64,000 nucleotides of DNA, taken from contig NC_015677.1 in the NCBI RefSeq assembly GCF_000215705.1, positions 1,996,001 to 2,060,000 of the forward strand. The letters are read 5' to 3'. The notes below the pieces were generated by a model. It did not search any database. It had not been told where the DNA came from and worked only from the letters and a program-made list of their open reading frames with translations. Numbering within the stretch: position 1 is the first letter of the stretch; each line of letters opens with the position of its first letter. The position numbers and the translations under genes were made by a program. Below, in pieces: positions 38,621-46,827 of the stretch. Origin of the DNA: Ramlibacter tataouinensis TTB310. GTDB lineage: Bacteria > Pseudomonadota > Gammaproteobacteria > Burkholderiales > Burkholderiaceae_C.

Positions 38621-41461
38621 ATGAAGCTCAATGACTTGATCGACGCATTGGCTGCCGAGGTCGAACTGGCGCAGGCCGACCTCGAGCGCAGCCTGGGCGA
38701 ACTGGCCGCACGCGCCGTCGACGACGCGGCCTTCGTGGACGCCTTCGAGCTGTACAGCGGGCAGGCCCAGCGCATGGGCGAGGCCGCCTCGCTGGCAGGA
38801 TTTCCCGGGCTCGAGGCGGTGTGCCAGCACGTGGCGGAAAACACCTTGCTGCTGCCGGCGCTGCCGCCGGGCGAGCGCGGGCCGCTGATCGAGTTCCTGC
38901 GGCGCTGGCCGGCGCTCACGGTGCACCACCTGCGCAACCTGAGCGACCCGTCCACGGCCGCGGGCCTGGTCGACCACCTGCGCGCCGCCCCCAGCCCCAT
39001 GGAGGAGGAGCGGGCGCTGAAGGTGATGCACATGCTGGGCGCGATGCCGCTGCAGGTGGGCGTCGGGGTCGACGAGTCGCAGCCGCTGCGGCCCGTGCTG
39101 GCGCTGCCCGAGGACGTGGCGCTGGAGCTGCCTGCCGATGCCGACGAGCACATGCTGGCCGGCTTCCTGCAGGAGGCGCCGGAGCAGGCCCGGCAGCTGG
39201 TCGCCTACGCACGCGCGCTCGCCGCAGGCGAGGGCGACAGCTCCGACGTGGTCGCCGCCAAGCGCGTGGCCCACACGCTCAAGGGCTCGGGTTCCATCCT
39301 GGGCGTGCGGGGCATCGCGTCGCTCGGCCACCACCTGGAGGACATCCTGGAGCACGCCGAGCGCTCGGACGGCCGCATGGGCCGACACGCGCGCGAAACC
39401 CTGCTCGACGCCGCCTGGTGCGTCGAGCAGATGGTCGGCTTCATGACCGGCGCCGACGACCTCCCGGCCCAGGCCCAGCCCGTGCTGCAGGCGGTGCTGG
39501 ACCTGGCCAACCGCCTGGACCGCGGCGAACCGGTCGAGGCCGATGGCGTGCTGCGCGCGCCCGCGGCCAACGCTGGCATCCCATCCGCCGTCCAGGAGCC
39601 GGCGCCGGCCGCGCGCGCCGCGGGCGCCCCCCACGGCCCGGCCAGCGCGCTGCGCGTCAGCCTGGCGCGCATCGAGGCGCTGTTCCGGGTGTCGGGCGAG
39701 GCGTCGGTGCAGGCGGCGGCGATGGAGACGCGCATCAAGGACGTGGTGGACCGCTCGCGCGAGTTGCTGGTCCAGAACCTGCGCCTGCAAAAGCGCCTGT
39801 TCGAGCTGGAGACGGTGGTCGACGTGCGCACCCTGTCCACGCTGCGCGAGCGCAGCATGCAGACCGAGCGCCCCGGCTTCGACCCGCTGGAGCTGGACCA
39901 GTACAGCGAACTGCACAGCACCACCCATGCGCTGGTGGAGGAGGCGGCCGACGCGCGGATGCTGGCCGTCCGGCTGGAGGAGGAGATCGCCGGGCTGGCC
40001 GGGCTGCAGGCGCAGCAGAAGCGGCTGTCGGACGAAATGCAGCACATCGTGATCGGCACCCGCATGACGGAGGTGGGCGCGCTGGAATCACGCCTGCAGC
40101 GCAACGTGCGCGCCACCTGCAAGGCCACCGGCAAGGAGGCCGGCCTGGTCGTCGTGGGCGGCCAGACGCTGGTGGACAGCGAGATCCTCAACCGCCTGGG
40201 CGAGCCGCTGCTGCACCTGCTGCGCAACGCGGTCGACCACGGCCTGGAGCCGGCCGGCGTCCGTCTGGCGGCGGGCAAGCCGGCGGCCGGCCGCATCGAG
40301 CTGGCGTTCCGGCGCCAGGGCCAGCAGCTGGTGGTCACCTGCCGCGACGACGGTGCGGGCATGGACCTGGCAGCCGTGCGCCACCGTGCGATCGAGCGCG
40401 GCCTGGTCGCCGCCGACCAGGTGCTCGGCGAGGAGGACACGGCGCGCCTGGTGCTGCTGCCGGGCTTCTCCACCCGCGACCGGGTGACCGAGGTGTCCGG
40501 CCGCGGCGTGGGCCTGGACGTGGTGCGCGAGTTCGCGGTGGCGATGAACGGCAGCATCCGCATCGAGACCGGGGCCGGCCGCGGCTGCGTGTTCGAGATG
40601 CGGGTGGCGGCCACCCTGTCCACCGTGCAGTCACTGATCGTCGAGGCGGCCGGGCAACGTTATGCGCTGCCGGCCGTGCAGGTGGTGCAGGCGCTGCCGC
40701 GCGGCGTGGGCGCTTTCGAGCTCCAGGCCGGCCGGGCGCTGTACCGCCATGACGGCACCGTGTACCCGGCGCTGCGGCTGGCGCAGGCCGCCGGCCTGCG
40801 CGAGCCCGAGCCCCTGCCTTTGGAGGAGCAGCATGCGGTGGTGGTGCGGGTGGACGACCAGGTCAAGGTGCTGGCGGTCGACCGGCTGCTGGACGCGCGC
40901 GAGCTGCTGGTCAAGAGTCCCGGCCGGTACGCGCGCCACCTGCGCGGCGTGGCGGGGCTGTCCATCCTCGGCGACGGCTCGGTGGCCCTCAACCTCGACC
41001 TGCTGCAGCTGCTGGCACCGGACGCAGGCGCACGGCGCGGGCTGCAGGACGGCGCGGCGGATTCCGTGCAGGAGCCGGCGGGAGGCCGTCAGCAGGCCAA
41101 GGGCGTGCTGATCGTGGACGACGCGTTCTCGGTGCGCAACGCGCTGCAGCAGCTGGTGCAGGACGCCGGCTATGTGGCAAAGACCGCACGCGACGGCATG
41201 GAAGCCGTGGACGCGCTGCGCAGCTTCAGGCCGGACGTGGTGTTGACCGATTTGGAGATGCCCAACATGAACGGCGTCGAGTTCACCGCGCACCTGCGCG
41301 GGCGCGAGGACCTGCGCGGCCTGCCGGTGATCATGATCACCTCCCGCTCGCAGGAGAAGCATCGCCGGATGGCGCAGCAGGCCGGGGTCGACACCTACCT
41401 GACCAAGCCCTACCGCGACGAGGAGCTGCTGGACACGCTGCGCCAGGCGCTGGCCGGGTGA
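38621..41461 (+). CDS. chpA: ChpA/PilL-like hybrid CheA histidine kinase
   Basis: 946 aa. A helical N-terminal region (about 1-175) precedes one clear Hpt domain with His218 in AHTLKGSGS, then a linker, dimerisation segment, HATPase (LLHLLRNAVDHGLEP, CRDDGAGMD, SGRGVGLDVV), CheW-like domain (about 665-800) and a C-terminal receiver (about 825-944; VDDAF, Asp in VLTDLEMPNMNG, Lys in YLTKPY). P. aeruginosa ChpA has many Hpt domains and is over 2000 aa; this is a compact version. No CheR or CheB-type genes are in the operon. Confidence 0.88.
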   Translation: MKLNDLIDALAAEVELAQADLERSLGELAARAVDDAAFVDAFELYSGQAQRMGEAASLAGFPGLEAVCQHVAENTLLLPALPPGERGPLIEFLRRWPALTVHHLRNLSDPSTAAGLVDHLRAAPSPMEEERALKVMHMLGAMPLQVGVGVDESQPLRPVLALPEDVALELPADADEHMLAGFLQEAPEQARQLVAYARALAAGEGDSSDVVAAKRVAHTLKGSGSILGVRGIASLGHHLEDILEHAERSDGRMGRHARETLLDAAWCVEQMVGFMTGADDLPAQAQPVLQAVLDLANRLDRGEPVEADGVLRAPAANAGIPSAVQEPAPAARAAGAPHGPASALRVSLARIEALFRVSGEASVQAAAMETRIKDVVDRSRELLVQNLRLQKRLFELETVVDVRTLSTLRERSMQTERPGFDPLELDQYSELHSTTHALVEEAADARMLAVRLEEEIAGLAGLQAQQKRLSDEMQHIVIGTRMTEVGALESRLQRNVRATCKATGKEAGLVVVGGQTLVDSEILNRLGEPLLHLLRNAVDHGLEPAGVRLAAGKPAAGRIELAFRRQGQQLVVTCRDDGAGMDLAAVRHRAIERGLVAADQVLGEEDTARLVLLPGFSTRDRVTEVSGRGVGLDVVREFAVAMNGSIRIETGAGRGCVFEMRVAATLSTVQSLIVEAAGQRYALPAVQVVQALPRGVGAFELQAGRALYRHDGTVYPALRLAQAAGLREPEPLPLEEQHAVVVRVDDQVKVLAVDRLLDARELLVKSPGRYARHLRGVAGLSILGDGSVALNLDLLQLLAPDAGARRGLQDGAADSVQEPAGGRQQAKGVLIVDDAFSVRNALQQLVQDAGYVAKTARDGMEAVDALRSFRPDVVLTDLEMPNMNGVEFTAHLRGREDLRGLPVIMITSRSQEKHRRMAQQAGVDTYLTKPYRDEELLDTLRQALAG

Positions 41462-41478
41462 GCGGGCGGGACGCTGCA

Positions 41479-41928
41479 ATGACCATGGACACGATGAGCG
41501 CCGACCTGCCGCAGGGCGCCTGGGTGATGCTGCGCGCCGGCAGCCTGCGCTTGCTGCTGCCGCACGGCGAGCTCGGCGAGGCGTCGTACCTGGAGGTGCG
41601 GCCCCAGCCCGGTGCTGTGCCGGGGCTGCTGGAGGAGCCGACGCCCGGGACGCGCCGCTTCGTCGCCCTTTCCGAAGACATGAAGCCGCTGCCGCAGTGC
41701 CCCTCGGGACGCTTCGTGGCCACCGCCTTCGCCGGGGACCGCGATGGGCTGCTGTGGTGCTGGGACGAGGTGCAGATGATGAACGGCGCCCAGCTCAAGG
41801 CCCGGCCGGTGCCGGCGGTGCTGCGGACCGGCTCCACGCCGGTGACGCATTTCGTCGAGCAGGCCGACGGCCTGGCCTACCTGTGCAGCGCTGCGCGCCT
41901 GCGGGCCTTTGCGCTGGAAGGAAGCTGA
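41479..41928 (+). CDS. Pil-Chp operon protein of unknown function, possibly CheW-like
   Basis: 149 aa from ATG 41479; an in-frame GTG at 41458 would overlap the kinase stop. It is beta-rich (GAWVMLRAGSLRLLLPHGEL, RFVALSEDMKPL, GLLWCWDEVQMM) with no motif I can name. Its place between the CheA and CheW genes suggests an accessory part of the signalling complex, perhaps a diverged adaptor of the ChpC kind. Confidence 0.6.
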   Translation: MTMDTMSADLPQGAWVMLRAGSLRLLLPHGELGEASYLEVRPQPGAVPGLLEEPTPGTRRFVALSEDMKPLPQCPSGRFVATAFAGDRDGLLWCWDEVQMMNGAQLKARPVPAVLRTGSTPVTHFVEQADGLAYLCSAARLRAFALEGS

Positions 41929-41931
41929 GCC

Positions 41932-42400
41932 ATGGACCTGCATGTTGCCCCCGAGGTGTCCGCCCAGCTGGTGGAGTACCGCGAGAACCACTGGATCGCG
42001 CTGCCGGTCCACACCACGCTGGAGGTGGTCGAGCAGCCAGCGGTGGTGCCGGTGCCGGGTGCCGCGCGCGCCGCCCACGGCCTGATGCCCTGGCGCGGCG
42101 CCTGGATCCCGCTGGTTGACATGGAGGGGCTGCTGCGGCCGGGGCCGCTGCTGCAGCGGTTGCCGCCGCCCCGCTATGCCTTGGTGCTGGCCTGGCAGCC
42201 GGCAGCCGGGGCAGCCGGCCGCCCACGGCGCCCTGGGCCTGGCCCGGCTGCCACGCGTTGTCACGGTGGACGACCAGGACCGCTGCGCGCTGCCGCAGGA
42301 CAGCCGGCTGTGGCCGTCGGTCGCCTCGGCGTGCTTCCAGCACCACGGCCGCCCGGTCCCCGTCGTGGACCCCCTGCGCCTGTTCGCCGCGGTCGCCTGA
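41932..42400 (+). pseudogene. CheW-like adaptor, frameshifted
   Basis: The first 90 codons (MDLHVAPEVSAQLVEYRE ... PRYALVLAWQ) read as a CheW domain. After that the frame gives only Arg/Pro-rich shadow sequence up to 42474, while the +1 frame from about 42212 continues a proper CheW end (LGLARLPRVVTVDDQD, ACFQHHGRPVPVVDPLRLF) and stops at 42400. Removing one G from the GGGG run at 42208-42211 joins both into one 155-residue protein. Either a real frameshift mutation or a sequencing error in a homopolymer. Confidence 0.8.
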
Positions 42401-42422
42401 GCACCGACCGCGCCAGAAAAAA

Positions 42423-42475
42423 TCCCCCGGTCGCAGAGCGGCCGAGGGATGAAGGGCCGGGGGAAGAAACTTGAA
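42423..42475. other. Two hairpins downstream of the Pil-Chp operon
   Basis: First: TCCCCCGGTCGC / GCGGCCGAGGGA (42423-42449), imperfect, with six A residues just before it, so on the minus strand it would look like a terminator. Second: GGCCGGG / CCCGGCC around an A-rich loop (about 42456-42487). Neither has a T-run on the plus strand. They probably end or protect the operon transcript. Confidence 0.35.
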
Positions 42476-42609
42476 AAAAACCCGGCCTGCATTGGAGCGG
42501 TTTGCCCTGCGCGGGTTCCCGCGTGAATAAGTCACGAGAGCGTTCACAAGCAGAGGGGGCGTGTGTCTAAGGCTGGCTTCGCGTGGTAGGTCTATGTAGG
42601 ATGCCTCTG

Positions 42610-42629
42610 ACACGTGATCGCGTGTTTTT
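42610..42629 (+). promoter_or_regulatory. Short hairpin with T-run before the FtsH-like gene
   Basis: ACACG-N6-CGTGT followed directly by four more T residues, ending 16 nt before the ATG at 42645. It resembles a weak intrinsic terminator in the leader, so an attenuator is possible; the stem is only 5 bp. Confidence 0.3.
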
Positions 42630-42644
42630 CCTTCGAAAGAACCT

Positions 42645-44783
42645 ATGTCGGATCTGTCCGCCAGCGCCAACACTTCTACCGAAATCTCCAAGGACGAGCA
42701 GCCCGCCGGCAGCCTGTGGCTGGCCATCAAGAAAGCCGCGTCGCGGCTGCAGGACTGGTTCGTCATTCAGACCTCGGCCGTCAAGCTGACGGTCATCGCC
42801 ATGGCCCTGTTGATTCCGGCCACCGGCATCTACTCCCTGGTGCTCATCCAGAAGCAGGCCGTGGTGGCCGAGGAGGTCCGGGCCATGGCCGGCGGCGACA
42901 AGGTCGCGGGCGGCCTGTGGACGCTCAATGAGCAGCTGCCCGTGGTGTTCGGCACCGGCTCGGTGCTGAGCTTCCTGGAGAACAGTCCCGTCGAACGCAT
43001 CACGGTCATCTACAAGCCGCTGATGTGGAACGTCTCCGAGCGCTTCATCCTGGTCGAATCCCAGGGCAAGCAGTTCGCCTACTACCCGTCGGACATGGAG
43101 ACCAAGATCTTCGCCGACAAGGCCGTGTCGGCCGCCTGGGGGGGCAAGCTGGTGTTCGTGCCGCGTGCCGAGCTCAGCGCCACCAGCATCGCCATGATCG
43201 AGCGCCTGGACCAGCGCTTCGCCGGCGCCCGGCCCCAGTCCGAGAAGGACGCCTGGAAGGCCGGCGTCAGCGGCGTGCTGTCGGCCTCGCTCACCCTGGG
43301 CCTGCTGGGCTTCCTGTTCTTCCAGCTCAAGGGCCAGATGAAGTCGCTCAAGTTCATCGAGCCGGCCCAGGTGCAGGGCTCGATCGAGGACCTGGTCGGC
43401 ATGGACGACATCAAGACCGAGGTCGCGCAGATCAAGGACCAGTACCAGCGCCGCGCCGAGTACGCCGAGTACGGCATCAACAAGCCGTTCAACGTGATGT
43501 TCAGCGGCCCGGCCGGCACCGGCAAGACCAAGCTGGCCAGCTACCTGGCCAAGGAGCTGAACCTGCCCATCCTGTTCCACTCGGCCGTGAACCTGGAGAC
43601 CGGCTACGTGGGCGGCGGCGCCAGCACCCTGAACCGCATCATGTCCATGGCCAAGCGGCGCAAGCGCTGCATCGTCTTCCTGGACGAGGCGCAGGACCTG
43701 TTCATGAAGCGCGGCGGCAACCGCAAGTTCGACGACGACACGCAGAACATGCTGCTGGCCGTGCTGGACGGGGTACGCACCAAGAACGACGCCGAGATCA
43801 TCTGGATCGTGGCCTCCAACTTCAACAGCGAGACCATGCAGATGGACGAGGCCATGCTGCGCCGCTTCCAGATGAAGGTGGACTTCCGCCTGCCCAACAA
43901 GGAAGAGCGCGCCGCCATCATCGGCCACTACCTGGGCCAGCGCGCCGACAAGGTGCTGCCCGACCTGGACCTGCGCCACATCGTCGAGATCACCGAGGGC
44001 CGCAGCCCGGCCGATCTGGAGACCATCGTGAACCAGGCCGGCATCACCGCGGTGCAGGCCGGCGAGATGATCGGCACCGACACGCTGATGCAGGCGGCCG
44101 AGCGGGTCATGGTGGGCAACGTCAACACCAACACCACCAAGGAGCGCGAGCGCGACCGCCGCATCATCGCCATCCACGAGTGGGGGCACTTCCTGGTGGA
44201 TTTCGAGCAGGAGCGCAAGCGCACCGGCGGCGACTGGGACACCATCCTGGCCGAGATGAAGACCCTCAAGATCTCGCTCAAGGCCAATCCGCGCAATAAC
44301 GCGCTGGGCTTCGTGTTCCACAAGCAGGGCGCCAACCTGCTCAAGACCAAGGGCGACATCGAGCACGACGTGCGCGTCCTGCTGGGCGGCATGGCCAACG
44401 AGGAGCTGTTCTTCGGCGAGGAGGGCACGACCAATGGCGCGCACAACGACATCACCCGCGTGACCAAGCTGCTGCACCACGCCGTGGGCGAGATGGGCAT
44501 GTACCGCAAGACGCGGCTGAACTTCGGCGCGCTGTCCAGCGACGGCCAGGGCAGCAGGAACATCGACGAGGAGACGCGTTCCATCATGGAGGCGCAGAGC
44601 GAGCGCCTGTACGGCGAGACCAAGGCCCTGCTGGCCCGCCTGAAGCCGCTGACCGAGCACCTGGCCGGCAAGCTGATGGAGGCCGGCGAGATGAGCCTGA
44701 AGGAAGCGCTGGCCGAGATCCGTGCGTTCGAGGCGGCCTGCTACAGCTTCAACACCCGGGTGGGCCTGACCCACGCGGCCTGA
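42645..44783 (+). CDS. Divergent FtsH-like membrane AAA+ metalloprotease
   Basis: 712 aa. TM1 about 46-68, an extracytoplasmic domain (about 70-205), TM2 about 208-228, AAA+ domain with Walker A GPAGTGKT (288-295), pore motif YVGGGAS (321-327) and Walker B CIVFLDEAQD (342-351), then an M41-type protease domain with HEWGH (511-515) and the likely third zinc ligand Asp602 (AHND). It differs from true FtsH: DEAQ instead of DEID, the arginine-finger segment shortened to AMLRRF without PGRFDR, and a larger extracytoplasmic domain. Stands alone, with its own terminator. Substrate unknown. Confidence 0.85.
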   Translation: MSDLSASANTSTEISKDEQPAGSLWLAIKKAASRLQDWFVIQTSAVKLTVIAMALLIPATGIYSLVLIQKQAVVAEEVRAMAGGDKVAGGLWTLNEQLPVVFGTGSVLSFLENSPVERITVIYKPLMWNVSERFILVESQGKQFAYYPSDMETKIFADKAVSAAWGGKLVFVPRAELSATSIAMIERLDQRFAGARPQSEKDAWKAGVSGVLSASLTLGLLGFLFFQLKGQMKSLKFIEPAQVQGSIEDLVGMDDIKTEVAQIKDQYQRRAEYAEYGINKPFNVMFSGPAGTGKTKLASYLAKELNLPILFHSAVNLETGYVGGGASTLNRIMSMAKRRKRCIVFLDEAQDLFMKRGGNRKFDDDTQNMLLAVLDGVRTKNDAEIIWIVASNFNSETMQMDEAMLRRFQMKVDFRLPNKEERAAIIGHYLGQRADKVLPDLDLRHIVEITEGRSPADLETIVNQAGITAVQAGEMIGTDTLMQAAERVMVGNVNTNTTKERERDRRIIAIHEWGHFLVDFEQERKRTGGDWDTILAEMKTLKISLKANPRNNALGFVFHKQGANLLKTKGDIEHDVRVLLGGMANEELFFGEEGTTNGAHNDITRVTKLLHHAVGEMGMYRKTRLNFGALSSDGQGSRNIDEETRSIMEAQSERLYGETKALLARLKPLTEHLAGKLMEAGEMSLKEALAEIRAFEAACYSFNTRVGLTHAA

Positions 44784-44801
44784 AAGCCAGGATGCCCCGC
44801 G

Positions 44802-44825
44802 AAAGCCGCCTTCGGGCGGCTTTTT
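44802..44825 (+). terminator. Rho-independent terminator after the FtsH-like gene
   Basis: AAAGCCGCC-TTCG-GGCGGCTTT with a UUCG tetraloop and a T-run, 18 nt after the stop codon. Confidence 0.92.
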
Positions 44826-44933
44826 CCTGGGCGCCCTCAAAACTGCGGACTTTGTTCTTGCGTACAAACGGGCATGACAGACCGCCGGGCTGCCACTACC
44901 GTGGCGGCCCCAGACCCGAAAAAGAAGCATCCC

Positions 44934-45638
44934 ATGGACCGGCGCAGTTTCATCGAGTCGTGCACCGCAGGCGCCGCCTGCCTGTCCTCCTCGGCGGCCC
45001 TGCCGGCCTTCGCGGCCGACGCGCGGCCCAAGGCCTATGCCCGCGCCCTGCTGGTGGACGAGCAGAACCAGCCGCTGCGCGCGTCCAGCCTTCGGCCGCA
45101 GACCAACTACGTCTTCCATTACCCGTTCGAGGCCACGCCCGCGTTCCTGCTGGACCTGGGCAAGCCGGCGGCCCCGCAGTCGCTCACCACCCGCTCGCGC
45201 GACACCTACCAGTGGCCGGGAGGCGTGGGGTCGCGGCGCAGCATCGTGGCGTTCTCGGCGATCTGCTCGCACCAGCTGGTGTATCCCACGCGCGAGGTGA
45301 GCTTCATCAGCTTCCGCAAGACGCGGGCGCAGCGCGGCGTGCAGGACAGCCTGATCCACTGCTGCGCCGAGCACAGCCAGTACGACCCGGCGCGCGGCGC
45401 CGAGGTGCTCTCCGGTCCTGCGCCGCAGCCGCTGGCCGCCATCCTGCTCAGCCATGATCCGCAGGCCGACACGCTCACCGCCACCGGCACGCTGGGCGGC
45501 GAGCTGTTCGACGCGTTCTTCCAGAAGTACGCCACCAAGCTGAGCCTGGACGTGGGCGCCAAGGCGCGCAATGCCGTGGCCGGGCAGGCCGTGGTGCGCG
45601 AACTGGACAGGTTCTGCCGCAACAACGTGCAGTGCTAG
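44934..45638 (+). CDS. Rieske [2Fe-2S] protein, Tat-exported
   Basis: 234 aa. RRSFIESC at the N-terminus is a Tat motif and cleavage is likely after AFAA (about residue 28). The cluster ligands are CSH (CxH) and CAEH (CxxH). The two extra cysteines that form a disulfide in bc1-type Rieske proteins are not in their usual places, so a lower-potential cluster is expected. No oxidoreductase partner is adjacent. An in-frame ATG at 44874 would mask the Tat motif with 20 residues, so 44934 is preferred. Confidence 0.75.
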   Translation: MDRRSFIESCTAGAACLSSSAALPAFAADARPKAYARALLVDEQNQPLRASSLRPQTNYVFHYPFEATPAFLLDLGKPAAPQSLTTRSRDTYQWPGGVGSRRSIVAFSAICSHQLVYPTREVSFISFRKTRAQRGVQDSLIHCCAEHSQYDPARGAEVLSGPAPQPLAAILLSHDPQADTLTATGTLGGELFDAFFQKYATKLSLDVGAKARNAVAGQAVVRELDRFCRNNVQC

Positions 45639-45657
45639 CCGCGCGCGGCGCGGCGCC

Positions 45658-46827
45658 TCACAGCCGTGCCAGCCGCTCCAGCGCCAGCCGCAGGGTCTCG
45701 TCCTTCTTGGCGAAGCAGAAGCGCACCACGCGCTGGTCGAAGCCGTCGCCGTAGAACGCCGACAGCGGGATGGCCGCCACGCCGATTTCGCTGGTCAGCC
45801 ACTGGCAGAACGCATCCTCCGCCAGGTCGCTCACGCCGGAGATGTCCACGCACTGGAAGTAGCTGCCCTCGCTGGGCAGCAGGCGCAGCCGGGTGCGCGC
45901 CAGGCCCTCGCGGAACAGATCGCGCTTGCGCTGGTAGAAGGCGGGCAGGTCGCGGTAGGGCGCCGGGTCGGCCATGTACTGCGCCAGCCCGTGCTGCACC
46001 GGCGTGTTGACGGTGAACACGTTGAACTGGTGCACCTTGCGGAACTCGGCCGACAGCGGCGCCGGCGCCGCCACGAAGCCCACCTTCCAGCCCGTCACGT
46101 GGTAGGTCTTGCCGAAGCTGGAGACGATGAAGGCGCGCGCGGCCAGGCCGGGGAAGCGCGCCGCGCTCTGGTGCGCCTGGCCGTCGAACACCATGTGCTC
46201 GTAGACCTCGTCGCTGATCAGCAGCACCTCGGTGGGGGCCAGCAGCTGGGAAAGGCGCAGCATCTCCTCGCGCGTCCACACCGTGGCGCTGGGGTTGTGC
46301 GGCGTGTTGATCAAGAGGGCCCGGGTGCGGCCGTTGATGGCGGCGGCGATCCTGTCGAAGTCGGGCCGGAAGCTGCCGGGCGTGAGCGGCACGCGCACCA
46401 CGGTGCCGCCGGCCAGCTCGATGTTGGGGACGTAGCTGTCGTAGCAGGGCTCCAGCACGATCACCTCGTCGCCCGGCCGCACCACCGCCAGGATGGCGGT
46501 GATGATGGCCTGCGTGGCGCCGGCGGTGATGGTGATCTCGCTGCCGGCGTCGTAGCGGTGGCCGTGCAGCGCCTGCACCTTGGCGGCAACGGCCTCGCGC
46601 AGGGCCGGCACGCCCGTCATGGGCGGGTACTGGTTCAGCCCGCGCGTCATGGCCTGGGTGACGGCCCCGACCAGCCGCGGATCACAGTCGAAATCCGGGA
46701 AACCCTGGCCCAGATTGACCGCGCCCTTCTCGGCGGCCAGGGCGGACATCACGGTGAAGATGGTGGTGCCCACGGCGGGCAGCTTGGACTGCACCGCCGG
46801 GGTGCGTACGAGGAGGTCAGAGCTCAT
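45658..46827 (-). CDS. Methionine aminotransferase-type PLP enzyme
   Basis: 389 aa class I/II aminotransferase: NLGQGFPDFD, NQYPPMTGVPALREAVA, INTPHNPSA, SDEVYEHM and the PLP Lys in SSFGKTYHVTGWKVG. The pattern fits the YbdL/kynurenine aminotransferase group, which acts on methionine and aromatic amino acids. Its start overlaps the end of the upstream CysB-type gene by 11 nt, so sulfur metabolism is a reasonable context. Confidence 0.85.
   Translation of the reverse strand: MSSDLLVRTPAVQSKLPAVGTTIFTVMSALAAEKGAVNLGQGFPDFDCDPRLVGAVTQAMTRGLNQYPPMTGVPALREAVAAKVQALHGHRYDAGSEITITAGATQAIITAILAVVRPGDEVIVLEPCYDSYVPNIELAGGTVVRVPLTPGSFRPDFDRIAAAINGRTRALLINTPHNPSATVWTREEMLRLSQLLAPTEVLLISDEVYEHMVFDGQAHQSAARFPGLAARAFIVSSFGKTYHVTGWKVGFVAAPAPLSAEFRKVHQFNVFTVNTPVQHGLAQYMADPAPYRDLPAFYQRKRDLFREGLARTRLRLLPSEGSYFQCVDISGVSDLAEDAFCQWLTSEIGVAAIPLSAFYGDGFDQRVVRFCFAKKDETLRLALERLARL

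Noticed and set aside
42401..42474. C-terminal extension of the CheW-like protein in its first frame
   Set aside because: Arg/Pro-rich out-of-frame sequence; the authentic C-terminus is in the +1 frame and ends at 42400.
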